Source: Galaxea fascicularis (Eukaryota; Cnidaria; Anthozoa; Scleractinia; Euphylliidae). From it: a stretch of 64,000 nucleotides of DNA. The stretch is taken from positions 21,168,859 to 21,232,858 of the forward strand of contig OX419345.1 in the NCBI GenBank assembly GCA_948470475.1. Direction: 5' to 3'. The translations under genes and the position numbers were made by a program. Below the pieces are notes generated by a model. The model saw only the letters and a list, made by a program, of their open reading frames with translations, was not told the origin of the DNA and made no database searches. Of this stretch, positions 12,566 through 24,000 are shown one piece after another (position 1 is the first letter of the stretch; each line of letters opens with the position of its first letter).

Positions 12566-13096
12566 GTTTAAGCCAAATTCAAAATTTGACTCAAAAGCAT
12601 GTGGTCCCCCCTTTGGGTTTTGGTCAAAATTTCAACTTTGCTAAAATCTTGCACACAGCTCAAATAAGAATAGAAATCAAGTTTGCGGAGTTCTTGGAAG
12701 CATTTAGACATGATTTCTAGGTTGCTTTTTCAAGTAGGCAAAGTTTAAGCCAAATTCAAAATTTGACTCAAAAGCATGTGGTCCCCCCTTTGGGTTTTGG
12801 TCAAAATTTCAACTTTGCTAAAATCTTGCAGACAGCTCAAATAAGAATAGAAATCAAGTTTGCGGAGTTCTTGGAAGCATTTAGACATGATTTCTAGGTT
12901 GCTTTTTCAAGTAGGCAAAGTTTAAGCGAAATTCAAAATTTGACTCAAAAGCATGTGGTCCCCCCTTTGGGTTTTGGGCAAAATTTCAACTTTGCTAAAA
13001 TCTTGGACACAGCTCAAATAAGAATAGAAATCAAGTTTGCGGAGTTCTTGGAAGCATTTAGACATGATTTCTAGGTTCCTTTTTCAAGTAGGCAAA
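12566..13096 (+). repeat. Three monomers between two HOR domains
   Basis: Classes B, A and C. The class-C copy at 12920 has three changes of its own (AAGCGAAAT, GGGCAAAAT and C at 159). It resembles the GGCCAAAAT class-C copies at 11681 and 12389, suggesting it derives from the tetramer unit to the left. This is the boundary between the 177-bp-only region and the region rich in 176-bp monomers. Confidence 0.75.
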
Positions 13097-15745
13097 GTTT
13101 AAGCCAAATTGAAAATTTGACTCAAAAGCATGTGGTCCCCCCTTTGGGTTTGGTCAAAATTTCAACTTTGCTAAAATCTTGCACACAGCTCAAATAAGAA
13201 TAGAAATCAAGTTTGCGGAGTTCTTGGAAGCATTTAGACATGATTTCTAGGTTGCTTTTTCAAGTAGGCAAAGTTTAAGCCAAATTCAAAATTTGACTCA
13301 AAAGCATGTGGTCCCCCCTTTGGGTTTTGGTCAAAATTTCAACTTTGCTAAAATCTTGGACACAGCTCAAATAAGAATAGAAATCAAGTTTGCGGAGTTC
13401 TTGGAAGCATTTAGACATGATTTCTAGGTTGCTTTTTCAAGTAGGCAAAGTTTAAGCCAAATTCAAAATTTGACTCAAAAGCATGTGTTCCCCCCTTTGG
13501 GTTTTGGTCAAAATTTCAACTTTGCTAAAATCTTGGACACAGCTCAAATAAGAATAGAAATCAAGTTTGCGGAGTTCTTGGAAGCATTTAGACATGATTT
13601 CTAGGTTGCTTTTTCAAGTAGGCAAAGTTTAAGCCAAATTCAAAATTTGACCCAAAAGGATGTGGTCCCCCCTTTGGGTTTGGTCAAAATTTCAACTTTG
13701 CTAAAATCTTGCACACAGCTCAAATAAGAATAGAAATCAAGTTTGCGGAGTTCTTGGAAGCATTTAGACATGATTTCTAGGTTGCTTTTTCAAGTAGGCA
13801 AAGTTTAAGCCAAATTCAAAATTTGACTCAAAAGCATGTGGTCCCCCCTTTGGGTTTTGGTCAAAATTTCAACTTTGCTAAAATCTTGGACACAGCTCAA
13901 ATAAGAATAGAAATCAAGTTTGCGGAGTTCTTGGAAGCATTTAGACATGATTTCTAGGTTGCTTTTTCAAGTAGGCAAAGTTTAAGCCAAATTGAAAATT
14001 TGACTCAAAAGCATGTGGTCCCCCCTTTGGGTTTGGTCAAAATTTCAACTTTGCTAAAATCTTGCACACAGCTCAAATAAGAATAGAAATCAAGTTTGCG
14101 GAGTTCTTGGAAGCATTTAGACATGATTTCTAGGTTCCTTTTTCAAGTAGGCAAAGTTTAAGCCAAATTCAAAATTTGACTCAAAAGCATGTGGTCCCCC
14201 CTTTGGGTTTTGGTCAAAATTTCAACTTTGCTAAAATCTTGCACACAGCTCAAATAAGAATAGAAATCAAGTTTGCGGAGTTCTTGGAAGCATTTAGACA
14301 TGATTTCTAGGTTGCTTTTTCAAGTAGGCAAAGTTTAAGCCAAATTCAAAATTTGACTCAAAAGCATGTGGTCCCCCCTTTGGGTTTTGGTCAAAATTTC
14401 AACTTTGCTAAAATCTTGGACACAGCTCAAATAAGAATAGAAATCAAGTTTGCGGAGTTCTTGGAAGCATTTAGACATGATTTCTAGGTTCCTTTTTCAA
14501 GTAGGCAAAGTTTAAGCCAAATTCAAAATTTGACTCAAAAGGATGTGGTCCCTTCTTTGGGTTTGGTCAAAATTTCAACTTTGCTAAAATCTTGCACACA
14601 GCTCAAATAAGAATAGAAATCAAGTTTGCGGAGTTCTTGGAAGCATTTAGACATGATTTCTAGGTTGCTTTTTCAAGTAGGCAAAGTTTAAGCCAAATTC
14701 AAAATTTGACTCAAAAGGATGTGGTCCCCCCTTTGGGTTTTGGTCAAAATTTCAACTTTGCTAAAATCTTGGACACAGCTCAAATAAGAATAGAAATCAA
14801 GTTTGCGGAGTTCTTGGAAGCATTTAGACATGATTTCTAGGTTGCTTTTTCAAGTAGGCAAAGTTTAAGCCAAATTGAAAATTTGACTCAAAAGCATGTG
14901 GTCCCCCCTTTGGGTTTGGTCAAAATTTCAACTTTGCTAAAATCTTGCACACAGCTCAAATAAGAATAGAAATCAAGTTTGCGGAGTTCTTGGAAGCATT
15001 TAGACATGATTTCTAGGTTCCTTTTTCAAGTAGGCAAAGTTTAAGCCAAATTCAAAATTTGACTCAAAAGCATGTGGTCCCCCCTTTGGGTTTTGGTCAA
15101 AATTTCAACTTTGCTAAAATCTTGGACACAGCTCAAATAAGAATAGAAATCAAGTTTGCGGAGTTCTTGGAAGCATTTAGACATGATTTCTAGGTTGCTT
15201 TTTCAAGTAGGCAAAGTTTAAGCCAAATTCAAAATTTGACTCAAAAGCATGTGGTCCCCCCTTTGGGTTTTGGTCAAAATTTCAACTTTGCTAAAATCTT
15301 GGACACAGCTCAAATAAGAATAGAAATCAAGTTTGCGGAGTTCTTGGAAGCATTTAGACATGATTTCTAGGTTGCTTTTTCAAGTAGGCAAAGTTTAAGC
15401 CAAATTCAAAATTTGACTCAAAAGGATGTGGTCCCTTCTTTGGGTTTGGTCAAAATTTCAACTTTGCTAAAATCTTGCACACAGCTCAAATAAGAATAGA
15501 AATCAAGTTTGCGGAGTTCTTGGAAGCATTTAGACATGATTTCTAGGTTGCTTTTTCAAGTAGGCAAAGTTTAAGCCAAATTCAAAATTTGACTCAAAAG
15601 CATGTGGTCCCCCCTTTGGGTTTTGGTCAAAATTTCAACTTTGCTAAAATCTTGGACACAGCTCAAATAAGAATAGAAATCAAGTTTGCGGAGTTCTTGG
15701 AAGCATTTAGACATGATTTCTAGGTTGCTTTTTCAAGTAGGCAAA
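13097..15745 (+). repeat. 883-bp five-monomer HOR, tandem copies 1 to 3
   Basis: Copies at 13097-13979, 13980-14862 and 14863-15745. Each has lengths 176, 177, 177, 176, 177 = 883 bp. The two short monomers have GGGTTTGG instead of GGGTTTTGG. Monomer 1 is class B with G at 15, and with C at 159 in copies 2 and 3. Monomer 4 is class B with G at 33 (AAGGATG), and with CCCTTC in place of the normal C-tract in copies 2 and 3. Monomers 2, 3 and 5 are class C except the class B copy at 14156. The copy at 13450 has GTGTTC and the one at 13627 has GACCCAAAAG. The same unit recurs three more times further right. Confidence 0.88.
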
Positions 15746-16276
15746 GTTTAAGCCAAATTCAAAATTTGACTCAAAAGCATGTGGTCCCCCCTTTGGGTTT
15801 TGGTCAAAATTTCAACTTTGCTAAAATCTTGCACACAGCTCAAATAAGAATAGAAATCAAGTTTGCGGAGTTCTTGGAAGCATTTAGACATGATTTCTAG
15901 GTTGCTTTTTCAAGTAGGCAAAGTTTAAGCCAAATTCAAAATTTGACTCAAAAGCATGTGGTCCCCCCTTTGGGTTTTGGTCAAAATTTCAACTTTGCTA
16001 AAATCTTGCAGACAGCTCAAATAAGAATAGAAATCAAGTTTGCGGAGTTCTTGGAAGCATTTAGACATGATTTCTAGGTTGCTTTTTCAAGTAGGCAAAG
16101 TTTAAGCCAAATTCAAAATTTGACTCAAAAGCATGTGGTCCCCCCTTTGGGTTTTGGTCAAAATTTCAACTTTGCTAAAATCTTGCAGACAGCTCAAATA
16201 AGAATAGAAATCAAGTTTGCGGAGTTCTTGGAAGCATTTAGACATGATTTCTAGGTTGCTTTTTCAAGTAGGCAAA
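15746..16276 (+). repeat. Three-monomer insertion between 883-bp HOR copies 3 and 4
   Basis: Three 177-bp monomers of classes B, A and A with no rare marker. They separate the third and fourth copies of the 883-bp unit, so HOR copies here are interspersed with ordinary monomers rather than strictly tandem. Confidence 0.78.
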
Positions 16277-17159
16277 GTTTAAGCCAAATTCAAAATTTGA
16301 CTCAAAAGCATGTGGTCCCCCCTTTGGGTTTGGTCAAAATTTCAACTTTGCTAAAATCTTGCACACAGCTCAAATAAGAATAGAAATCAAGTTTGCGGAG
16401 TTCTTGGAAGCATTTAGACATGATTTCTAGGTTCCTTTTTCAAGTAGGCAAAGTTTAAGCCAAATTCAAAATTTGACTCAAAAGCATGTGGTCCCCCCTT
16501 TGGGTTTTGGTCAAAATTTCAACTTTGCTAAAATCTTGGACACAGCTCAAATAAGAATAGAAATCAAGTTTGCGGAGTTCTTGGAAGCATTTAGACATGA
16601 TTTCTAGGTTGCTTTTTCAAGTAGGCAAAGTTTAAGCCAAATTCAAAATTTGACTCAAAAGCATGTGGTCCCCCCTTTGGGTTTTGGTCAAAATTTCAAC
16701 TTTGCTAAAATCTTGGACACAGCTCAAATAAGAATAGAAATCAAGTTTTCGGAGTTCTTGGAAGCATTTAGACATGATTTCTAGGTTCCTTTTTCAAGTA
16801 GGCAAAGTTTAAGCCAAATTCAAAATTTGACTCAAAAGGATGTGGTCCCTTCTTTGGGTTTGGTCAAAATTTCAACTTTGCTAAAATCTTGCACACAGCT
16901 CAAATAAGAATAGAAATCAAGTTTGCGGAGTTCTTGGAAGCATTTAGACATGATTTCTAGGTTGCTTTTTCAAGTAGGCAAAGTTTAAGCCAAATTCAAA
17001 ATTTGACTAAAAAGCATGTGGTCCCCCCTTTGGGTTTTGGTCAAAATTTCAACTTTGCTAAAATCTTGCAGACAGCTCAAATAAGAATAGAAATCAAGTT
17101 TGCGGAGTTCTTGGAAGCATTTAGACATGATTTCTAGGTTGCTTTTTCAAGTAGGCAAA
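16277..17159 (+). repeat. 883-bp five-monomer HOR, copy 4
   Basis: Lengths 176, 177, 177, 176, 177. Monomer 1 is class B with C at 159 but has C at 15, unlike copies 1-3. Monomer 3 is class C with GTTTTCGG near 117-123 and C at 159. Monomer 4 has G at 33 and CCCTTC. Monomer 5 has changed from class C to class A with GACTAAAAAG. The TTTTCGG and ACTAAAAAG states are shared with copies 5 and 6 and define a younger subtype of the unit. Confidence 0.85.
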
Positions 17160-17690
17160 GTTTAAGCCAAATTCAAAATTTGACTCAAAAGCATGTGGTC
17201 CCCCCTTTGGGTTTTGGTCAAAATTTCAACTTTGCTAAAATCTTGCACACAGCTCAAATAAGAATAGAAATCAAGTTTGCGGAGTTCTTGGAAGCATTTA
17301 GACATGATTTCTAGGTTGCTTTTTCAAGTAGGCAAACTTTAAGCCAAATTCTAAATTTGACTCAAAAGCATGTGGTCCCCCCTTTGGGTTTTGGTCAAAA
17401 TTTCAACTTTGCTAAAATCTTGCAGACAGCTCAAATAAGAATAGAAATCAAGTTTGCGGAGTTCTTGGAAGCATTTAGACATGATTTCTAGGTTGCTTTT
17501 TCAAGTAGGCAAAGTTTAAGCCAAATTCAAAATTTGACTCAAAAGCATGTGGTCCCCCCTTTGGGTTTTGGTCAAAATTTCAACTTTGCTAAAATCTTGC
17601 ACACAGCTCAAATAAGAATAGAAATCAAGTTTGCGGAGTTCTTGGAAGCATTTAGACATGATTTCTAGGTTGCTTTTTCAAGTAGGCAAA
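17160..17690 (+). repeat. Three-monomer spacer with a rare start variant
   Basis: Classes B, A, B. The middle copy (17337) begins CTTTAAGCC and has ATTCTAAAT, the same two-change haplotype seen in the copy at 4603, 12.7 kb to the left. That is most simply explained by sequence transfer over distance, though two independent changes cannot be ruled out. Confidence 0.75.
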
Positions 17691-18573
17691 GTTTAAGCCA
17701 AATTCAAAATTTGACTCAAAAGCATGTGGTCCGCCCTTTGGGTTTGGTCAAAATTTCAACTTTGCTAAAATCTTGCACACAGCTCAAATAAGAATAGAAA
17801 TCAAGTTTGCGGAGTTCTTGGAAGCATTTAGACATGATTTCTAGGTTCCTTTTTCAAGTAGGCAAAGTTTAAGCCAAATTCAAAATTTGACTCAAAAGCA
17901 TGTGGTCCCCCCTTTGGGTTTTGGTCAAAATTTCAACTTTGCTAAAATCTTGGACACAGCTCAAATAAGAATAGAAATCAAGTTTGCGGAGTTCTTGGAA
18001 GCATTTAGACATGATTTCTAGGTTGCTTTTTCAAGTAGGCAAAGTTTAAGCCAAATTCAAAATTTGACTCAAAAGCATGTGGTCCCCCCTTTGGGTTTTG
18101 GTCAAAATTTCAACTTTGCTAAAATCTTGGACACAGCTCAAATAAGAATAGAAATCAAGTTTTCGGAGTTCTTGGAAGCATTTAGACATGATTTCTAGGT
18201 TCCTTTTTCAAGTAGGCAAAGTTTAAGCCAAATTCAAAATTTGACTCAAAAGGATGTGGTCCCTTCTTTGGGTTTGGTCAAAATTTCAACTTTGCTAAAA
18301 TCTTGCACACAGCTCAAATAAGAATAGAAATCAAGTTTGCGGAGTTCTTGGAAGCATTTAGACATGATTTCTAGGTTGCTTTTTCAAGTAGGCAAAGTTT
18401 AAGCCAAATTCAAAATTTGACTAAAAAGCATGTGGTCCCCCCTTTGGGTTTTGGTCAAAATTTCAACTTTGCTAAAATCTTGCAGACAGCTCAAATAAGA
18501 ATAGTAATCAAGTTTGCGGAGTTCTTGGAAGCATTTAGACATGATTTCTAGGTTGCTTTTTCAAGTAGGCAAA
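17691..18573 (+). repeat. 883-bp five-monomer HOR, copy 5
   Basis: Same composition as copy 4, offset 1414 bp from it (8 monomers minus two bases). Additional states are CCGCCC in the C-tract of the first monomer (17691) and AATAGTAATC in the fifth (18397). Both are shared with copy 6 at 21052, so copies 5 and 6 are the closest pair. Confidence 0.86.
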
Positions 18574-21051
18574 GTTTAAGCCAAATTCAAAATTTGACTC
18601 AAAAGCATGTGGTCCCCCCTTTGGGTTTTGGTCAAAATTTCAACTATGCTAAAATCTTGGACACAGCTCAAATAAGAATAGAAATCAAGTTTGCGGAGTT
18701 CTTGGAAGCATTTAGACATGATTTCTAGGTTGCTTTTTCAAGTAGGCAAAGTTTAAGCCAAATTCAAAATTTGACTCAAAAGCATGTGGTCCCCCCTTTG
18801 GGTTTTGGTCAAAATTTCAACTTTGCTAAAATCTTGCACACAGCTCAAATAAGAATAGAAATCAAGTTTGCGGAGTTCTTGGAAGCATTAAGACATGATT
18901 TCTAGCTTCCTTTTACAAGTAGGCAAAGTTTAAGCCAAATTCAAAATTTGACTCAAAAGCATGTGGTCCCCCCTTTGGGTTTTGGTCAAAATTTCAACTT
19001 TGCTAAAATCTTGCACACAGCTCAAATAAGAATAGAAATCAAGTTTGCGGATTTCTTGGAAGCATTTAGACATGATTTCTAGGTTGCTTTTTCAAGTAGG
19101 CAAAGTTTAAGCCAAATTCAAAATTTGACTCAAAAGCATGTGGTCCCCCCTTTGGGTTTTGGTCAAAATTTCAACTTTGCTAAAATCTTGCACACAGCTC
19201 AAATAAGAATAGAAATCAAGTTTGCGGAGTTCTTGGAAGCATTAAGACATGATTTCTAGCTTCCTTTTACAAGTAGGCAAAGTTTAAGCCAAATTCAAAA
19301 TTTGACTCAAAAGCATGTGGTCCCCCCTTTGGGTTTTGGTCAAAATTTCAACTTTGCTAAAATCTTGCACACAGCTCAAATAAGAATAGAAATCAAGTTT
19401 GCGGAGTTCTTGGAAGCATTTAGACATGATTTCTAGGTTGCTTTTTCAAGTAGGCAAAGTTTAAGCCAAATTCAAAATTTGACTCAAAAGCATGTGGTCC
19501 CCCCTTTGGGTTTTGGTCAAAATTTCAACTTTGCTAAAATCTTGCAGACAGCTCAAATAAGAATAGAAATCAAGTTTGCGGAGTTCTTGGAAGCATTTAG
19601 ACATGATTTCTAGGTTGCTTTTTCAAGTAGGCAAAGTTTAAGCCAAATTCAAAATTTGACTCAAAAGCATGTGGTCCCCCCTTTGGGTTTTGGTCAAAAT
19701 TTCAACTTTGCTAAAATCTTGGACACAGCTCAAATAAGAATAGAAATCAAGTTTGCGGAGTTCTTGGAAGCATTTAGACATGATTTCTAGGTTGCTTTTT
19801 CAAGTAGGCAAAGTTTAAGCCAAATTCAAAATTTGACTCAAAAGCATGTGGTCCCCCCTTTGGGTTTTGGTCAAAATTTCAACTTTGCTAAAATCTTGCA
19901 GACAGCTCAAATAAGAATAGAAATCAAGTTTGCGGAGTTCTTGGAAGCATTTAGACATGATTTCTAGGTTGCTTTTTCAAGTAGGCAAAGTTTAAGCCAA
20001 ATTCAAAATTTGACTCAAAAGCATGTGGTCCCCCCTTTGGGTTTTGGTCAAAATTTCAACTTTGCTAAAATCTTGCAGACAGCTCAAATAAGAATAGAAA
20101 TCAAGTTTGCGGATTTCTTGGAAGCATTTAGACATGATTTCTAGGTTGCTTTTTCAAGTAGGCAAAGTTTAAGCCAAATTCAAAATTTGACTCAAAAGCA
20201 TGTGGTCCCCCCTTTGAGTTTTGGTCAAAATTTCAACTTTGATAAAATCTTGCAGACAGCTCAAATAAGAATAGAAATCAAGTTTGCGGAGTTCTTGGAA
20301 GCATTTAGACATGATTTCTAGGTTGCTTTTTCAAGTAGGCAAAGTTTAAGCCAAATTCAAAATTTGACTCAAAAGCATGTGGTCCCCCCTTTGGGTTTTG
20401 GTCAAAATTTCAACTTTGCTAAAATCTTGCACACAGCTCAAATAAGAATAGAAATCAAGTTTGCGGAGTTCTTGGAAGCATTTAGACATGATTTCTAGGT
20501 TGCTTTTTCAAGTAGGCAAAGTTTAAGCCAAATTCAAAATTTGACTCAAAAGCATGTGGTCCCCCCTTTGGGTTTTGGTCAAAATTTCAACTTTGCTAAA
20601 ATCTTGTACACAGCTCAAATAAGAATAGAAATCAAGTTTGCGGAGTTCTTGGAAGCATTTAGACATGATTTCTAGGTTGCTTTTTCAAGTAGGCAAAGTT
20701 TAAGCCAAATTCAAAATTTGACTCAAAAGCATGTGGTCCCCCCTTTGGGTTTTGGTCAAAATTTCAACTTTGCTAAAATCTTGCACACAGCTCAAATAAG
20801 AATAGAAATCAAGTTTGCGGAGTTCTTGGAAGCATTTAGACATGATTTCTAGGTTGCTTTTTCAAGTAGGCAAAGTTTAAGCCAAATTCAAAATTTGACT
20901 CAAAAGCATGTGGTCCCCCCTTTGGGTTTTGGTCAAAATTTCAACTTTGCTAAAATCTTGCACACAGCTCAAATAAGAATAGAAATCAAGTTTGCGGAGT
21001 TCTTGGAAGCATTTAGACATGATTTCTAGGTTGCTTTTTCAAGTAGGCAAA
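18574..21051 (+). repeat. Fourteen-monomer insertion between HOR copies 5 and 6
   Basis: All 177-bp copies. Notable states in order: class C with A at 73 (18574); class B with ATTAAGAC, TAGCTTCC and TTTTACAAG (18751 and 19105); class B with T at 124 (18928); a B, A, C, A series; class A with T at 124 (19990); class A with TTTGAGTTTT and GATAAAAT (20167); class B; a copy with TTGTACAC at the class site (20521); two class B. The portion 19459-20874 is the first of three copies of an eight-monomer block described separately. Confidence 0.82.
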
Positions 21052-24000
21052 GTTTAAGCCAAATTCAAAATTTGACTCAAAAGCATGTGGTCCGCCCTTT
21101 GGGTTTGGTCAAAATTTCAACTTTGCTAAAATCTTGCACACAGCTCAAATAAGAATAGAAATCAAGTTTGCGGAGTTCTTGGAAGCATTTAGACATGATT
21201 TCTAGGTTCCTTTTTCAAGTAGGCAAAGTTTAAGCCAAATTCAAAATTTGACTCAAAAGCATGTGGTCCCCCCTTTGGGTTTTGGTCAAAATTTCAACTT
21301 TGCTAAAATCTTGGACACAGCTCAAATAAGAATAGAAATCAAGTTTGCGGAGTTCTTGGAAGCATTTAGACATGATTTCTAGGTTGCTTTTTCAAGTAGG
21401 CAAAGTTTAAGCCAAATTCAAAATTTGACTCAAAAGCATGTGGTCCCCCCTTTGGGTTTTGGTCAAAATTTCAACTTTGCTAAAATCTTGGACACAGCTC
21501 AAATAAGAATAGAAATCAAGTTTTCGGAGTTCTTGGAAGCATTTAGACATGATTTCTAGGTTCCTTTTTCAAGTAGGCAAAGTTTAAGCCAAATTCAAAA
21601 TTTGACTCAAAAGGATGTGGTCCCTTCTTTGGGTTTGGTCAAAATTTCAACTTTGCTAAAATCTTGCACACAGCTCAAATAAGAATAGAAATCAAGTTTG
21701 CGGAGTTCTTGGAAGCATTTAGACATGATTTCTAGGTTGCTTTTTCAAGTAGGCAAAGTTTAAGCCAAATTCAAAATTTGACTAAAAAGCATGTGGTCCC
21801 CCCTTTGGGTTTTGGTCAAAATTTCAACTTTGCTAAAATCTTGCAGACAGCTCAAATAAGAATAGTAATCAAGTTTGCGGAGTTCTTGGAAGCATTTAGA
21901 CATGATTTCTAGGTTGCTTTTTCAAGTAGGCAAAGTTTAAGCCAAATTCAAAATTTGACTCAAAAGCATGTGGTCCCCCCTTTGGGTTTTGGTCAAAATT
22001 TCAACTATGCTAAAATCTTGGACACAGCTCAAATAAGAATAGAAATCAAGTTTGCGGAGTTCTTGGAAGCATTTAGACATGATTTCTAGGTTGCTTTTTC
22101 AAGTAGGCAAAGTTTAAGCCAAATTCAAAATTTGACTCAAAAGCATGTGGTCCCCCCTTTGGGTTTTGGTCAAAATTTCAACTTTGCTAAAATCTTGCAC
22201 ACAGCTCAAATAAGAATAGAAATCAAGTTTGCGGAGTTCTTGGAAGCATTAAGACATGATTTCTAGCTTCCTTTTACAAGTAGGCAAAGTTTAAGCCAAA
22301 TTCAAAATTTGACTCAAAAGCATGTGGTCCCCCCTTTGGGTTTTGGTCAAAATTTCAACTTTGCTAAAATCTTGCACACAGCTCAAATAAGAATAGAAAT
22401 CAAGTTTGCGGATTTCTTGGAAGCATTTAGACATGATTTCTAGGTTGCTTTTTCAAGTAGGCAAAGTTTAAGCCAAATTCAAAATTTGACTCAAAAGCAT
22501 GTGGTCCCCCCTTTGGGTTTTGGTCAAAATTTCAACTTTGCTAAAATCTTGGACACAGCTCAAATAAGAATAGAAATCAAGTTTGCGGAGTTCTTGGAAG
22601 CATTTAGACATGATTTCTAGGTTGCTTTTTCAAGTAGGCAAAGTTTAAGCCAAATTCAAAATTTGACTCAAAAGCATGTGGTCCCCCCTTTGGGTTTTGG
22701 TCAAAATTTCAACTTTGCTAAAATCTTGCAGACAGCTCAAATAAGAATAGAAATCAAGTTTGCGGAGTTCTTGGAAGCATTTAGACATGATTTCTAGGTT
22801 GCTTTTTCAAGTAGGCAAAGTTTAAGCCAAATTCAAAATTTGACTCAAAAGCATGTGGTCCCCCCTTTGGGTTTTGGTCAAAATTTCAACTTTGCTAAAA
22901 TCTTGGACACAGCTCAAATAAGAATAGAAATCAAGTTTGCGGAGTTCTTGGAAGCATTTAGACATGATTTCTAGGTTGCTTTTTCAAGTAGGCAAAGTTT
23001 AAGCCAAATTCAAAATTTGACTCAAAAGCATGTGGTCCCCCCTTTGGGTTTTGGTCAAAATTTCAACTTTGCTAAAATCTTGCAGACAGCTCAAATAAGA
23101 ATAGAAATCAAGTTTGCGGAGTTCTTGGAAGCATTTAGACATGATTTCTAGGTTGCTTTTTCAAGTAGGCAAAGTTTAAGCCAAATTCAAAATTTGACTC
23201 AAAAGCATGTGGTCCCCCCTTTGGGTTTTGGTCAAAATTTCAACTTTGCTAAAATCTTGCAGACAGCTCAAATAAGAATAGAAATCAAGTTTGCGGATTT
23301 CTTGGAAGCATTTAGACATGATTTCTAGGTTGCTTTTTCAAGTAGGCAAAGTTTAAGCCAAATTCAAAATTTGACTCAAAAGCATGTGGTCCCCCCTTTG
23401 AGTTTTGGTCAAAATTTCAACTTTGATAAAATCTTGCAGACAGCTCAAATAAGAATAGAAATCAAGTTTGCGGAGTTCTTGGAAGCATTTAGACATGATT
23501 TCTAGGTTGCTTTTTCAAGTAGGCAAAGTTTAAGCCAAATTCAAAATTTGACTCAAAAGCATGTGGTCCCCCCTTTGGGTTTTGGTCAAAATTTCAACTT
23601 TGCTAAAATCTTGCACACAGCTCAAATAAGAATAGAAATCAAGTTTGCGGAGTTCTTGGAAGCATTTAGACATGATTTCTAGGTTGCTTTTTCAAGTAGG
23701 CAAAGTTTAAGCCAAATTCAAAATTTGACTCAAAAGCATGTGGTCCCCCCTTTGGGTTTTGGTCAAAATTTCAACTTTGCTAAAATCTTGTACACAGCTC
23801 AAATAAGAATAGAAATCAAGTTTGCGGAGTTCTTGGAAGCATTTAGACATGATTTCTAGGTTGCTTTTTCAAGTAGGCAAAGTTTAAGCCAAATTCAAAA
23901 TTTGACTCAAAAGCATGTGGTCCCCCCTTTGGGTTTTGGTCAAAATTTCAACTTTGCTAAAATCTTGCACACAGCTCAAATAAGAATAGAAATCAAGTTT

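Larger units (their letters stand above)
17691..22465 (+). repeat. 1414-bp segmental duplication inside the satellite
   Basis: Eight monomers at 17691-19104 recur at 21052-22465, offset 3361 bp (19 monomers minus two bases). All tracked markers agree, including the private-looking CCGCCC, TTTTCGG, AATAGTAATC, CTATGC, ATTAAGAC/TAGCTTCC and T-124 states. Directly after, two monomers at 19105-19458 (class B, B) correspond to a single class-C monomer at 22466-22642. The offset then becomes 3184 bp (18 monomers minus two bases). The pair therefore looks like a recent duplication with a one-monomer size change at the junction. Confidence 0.85.
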
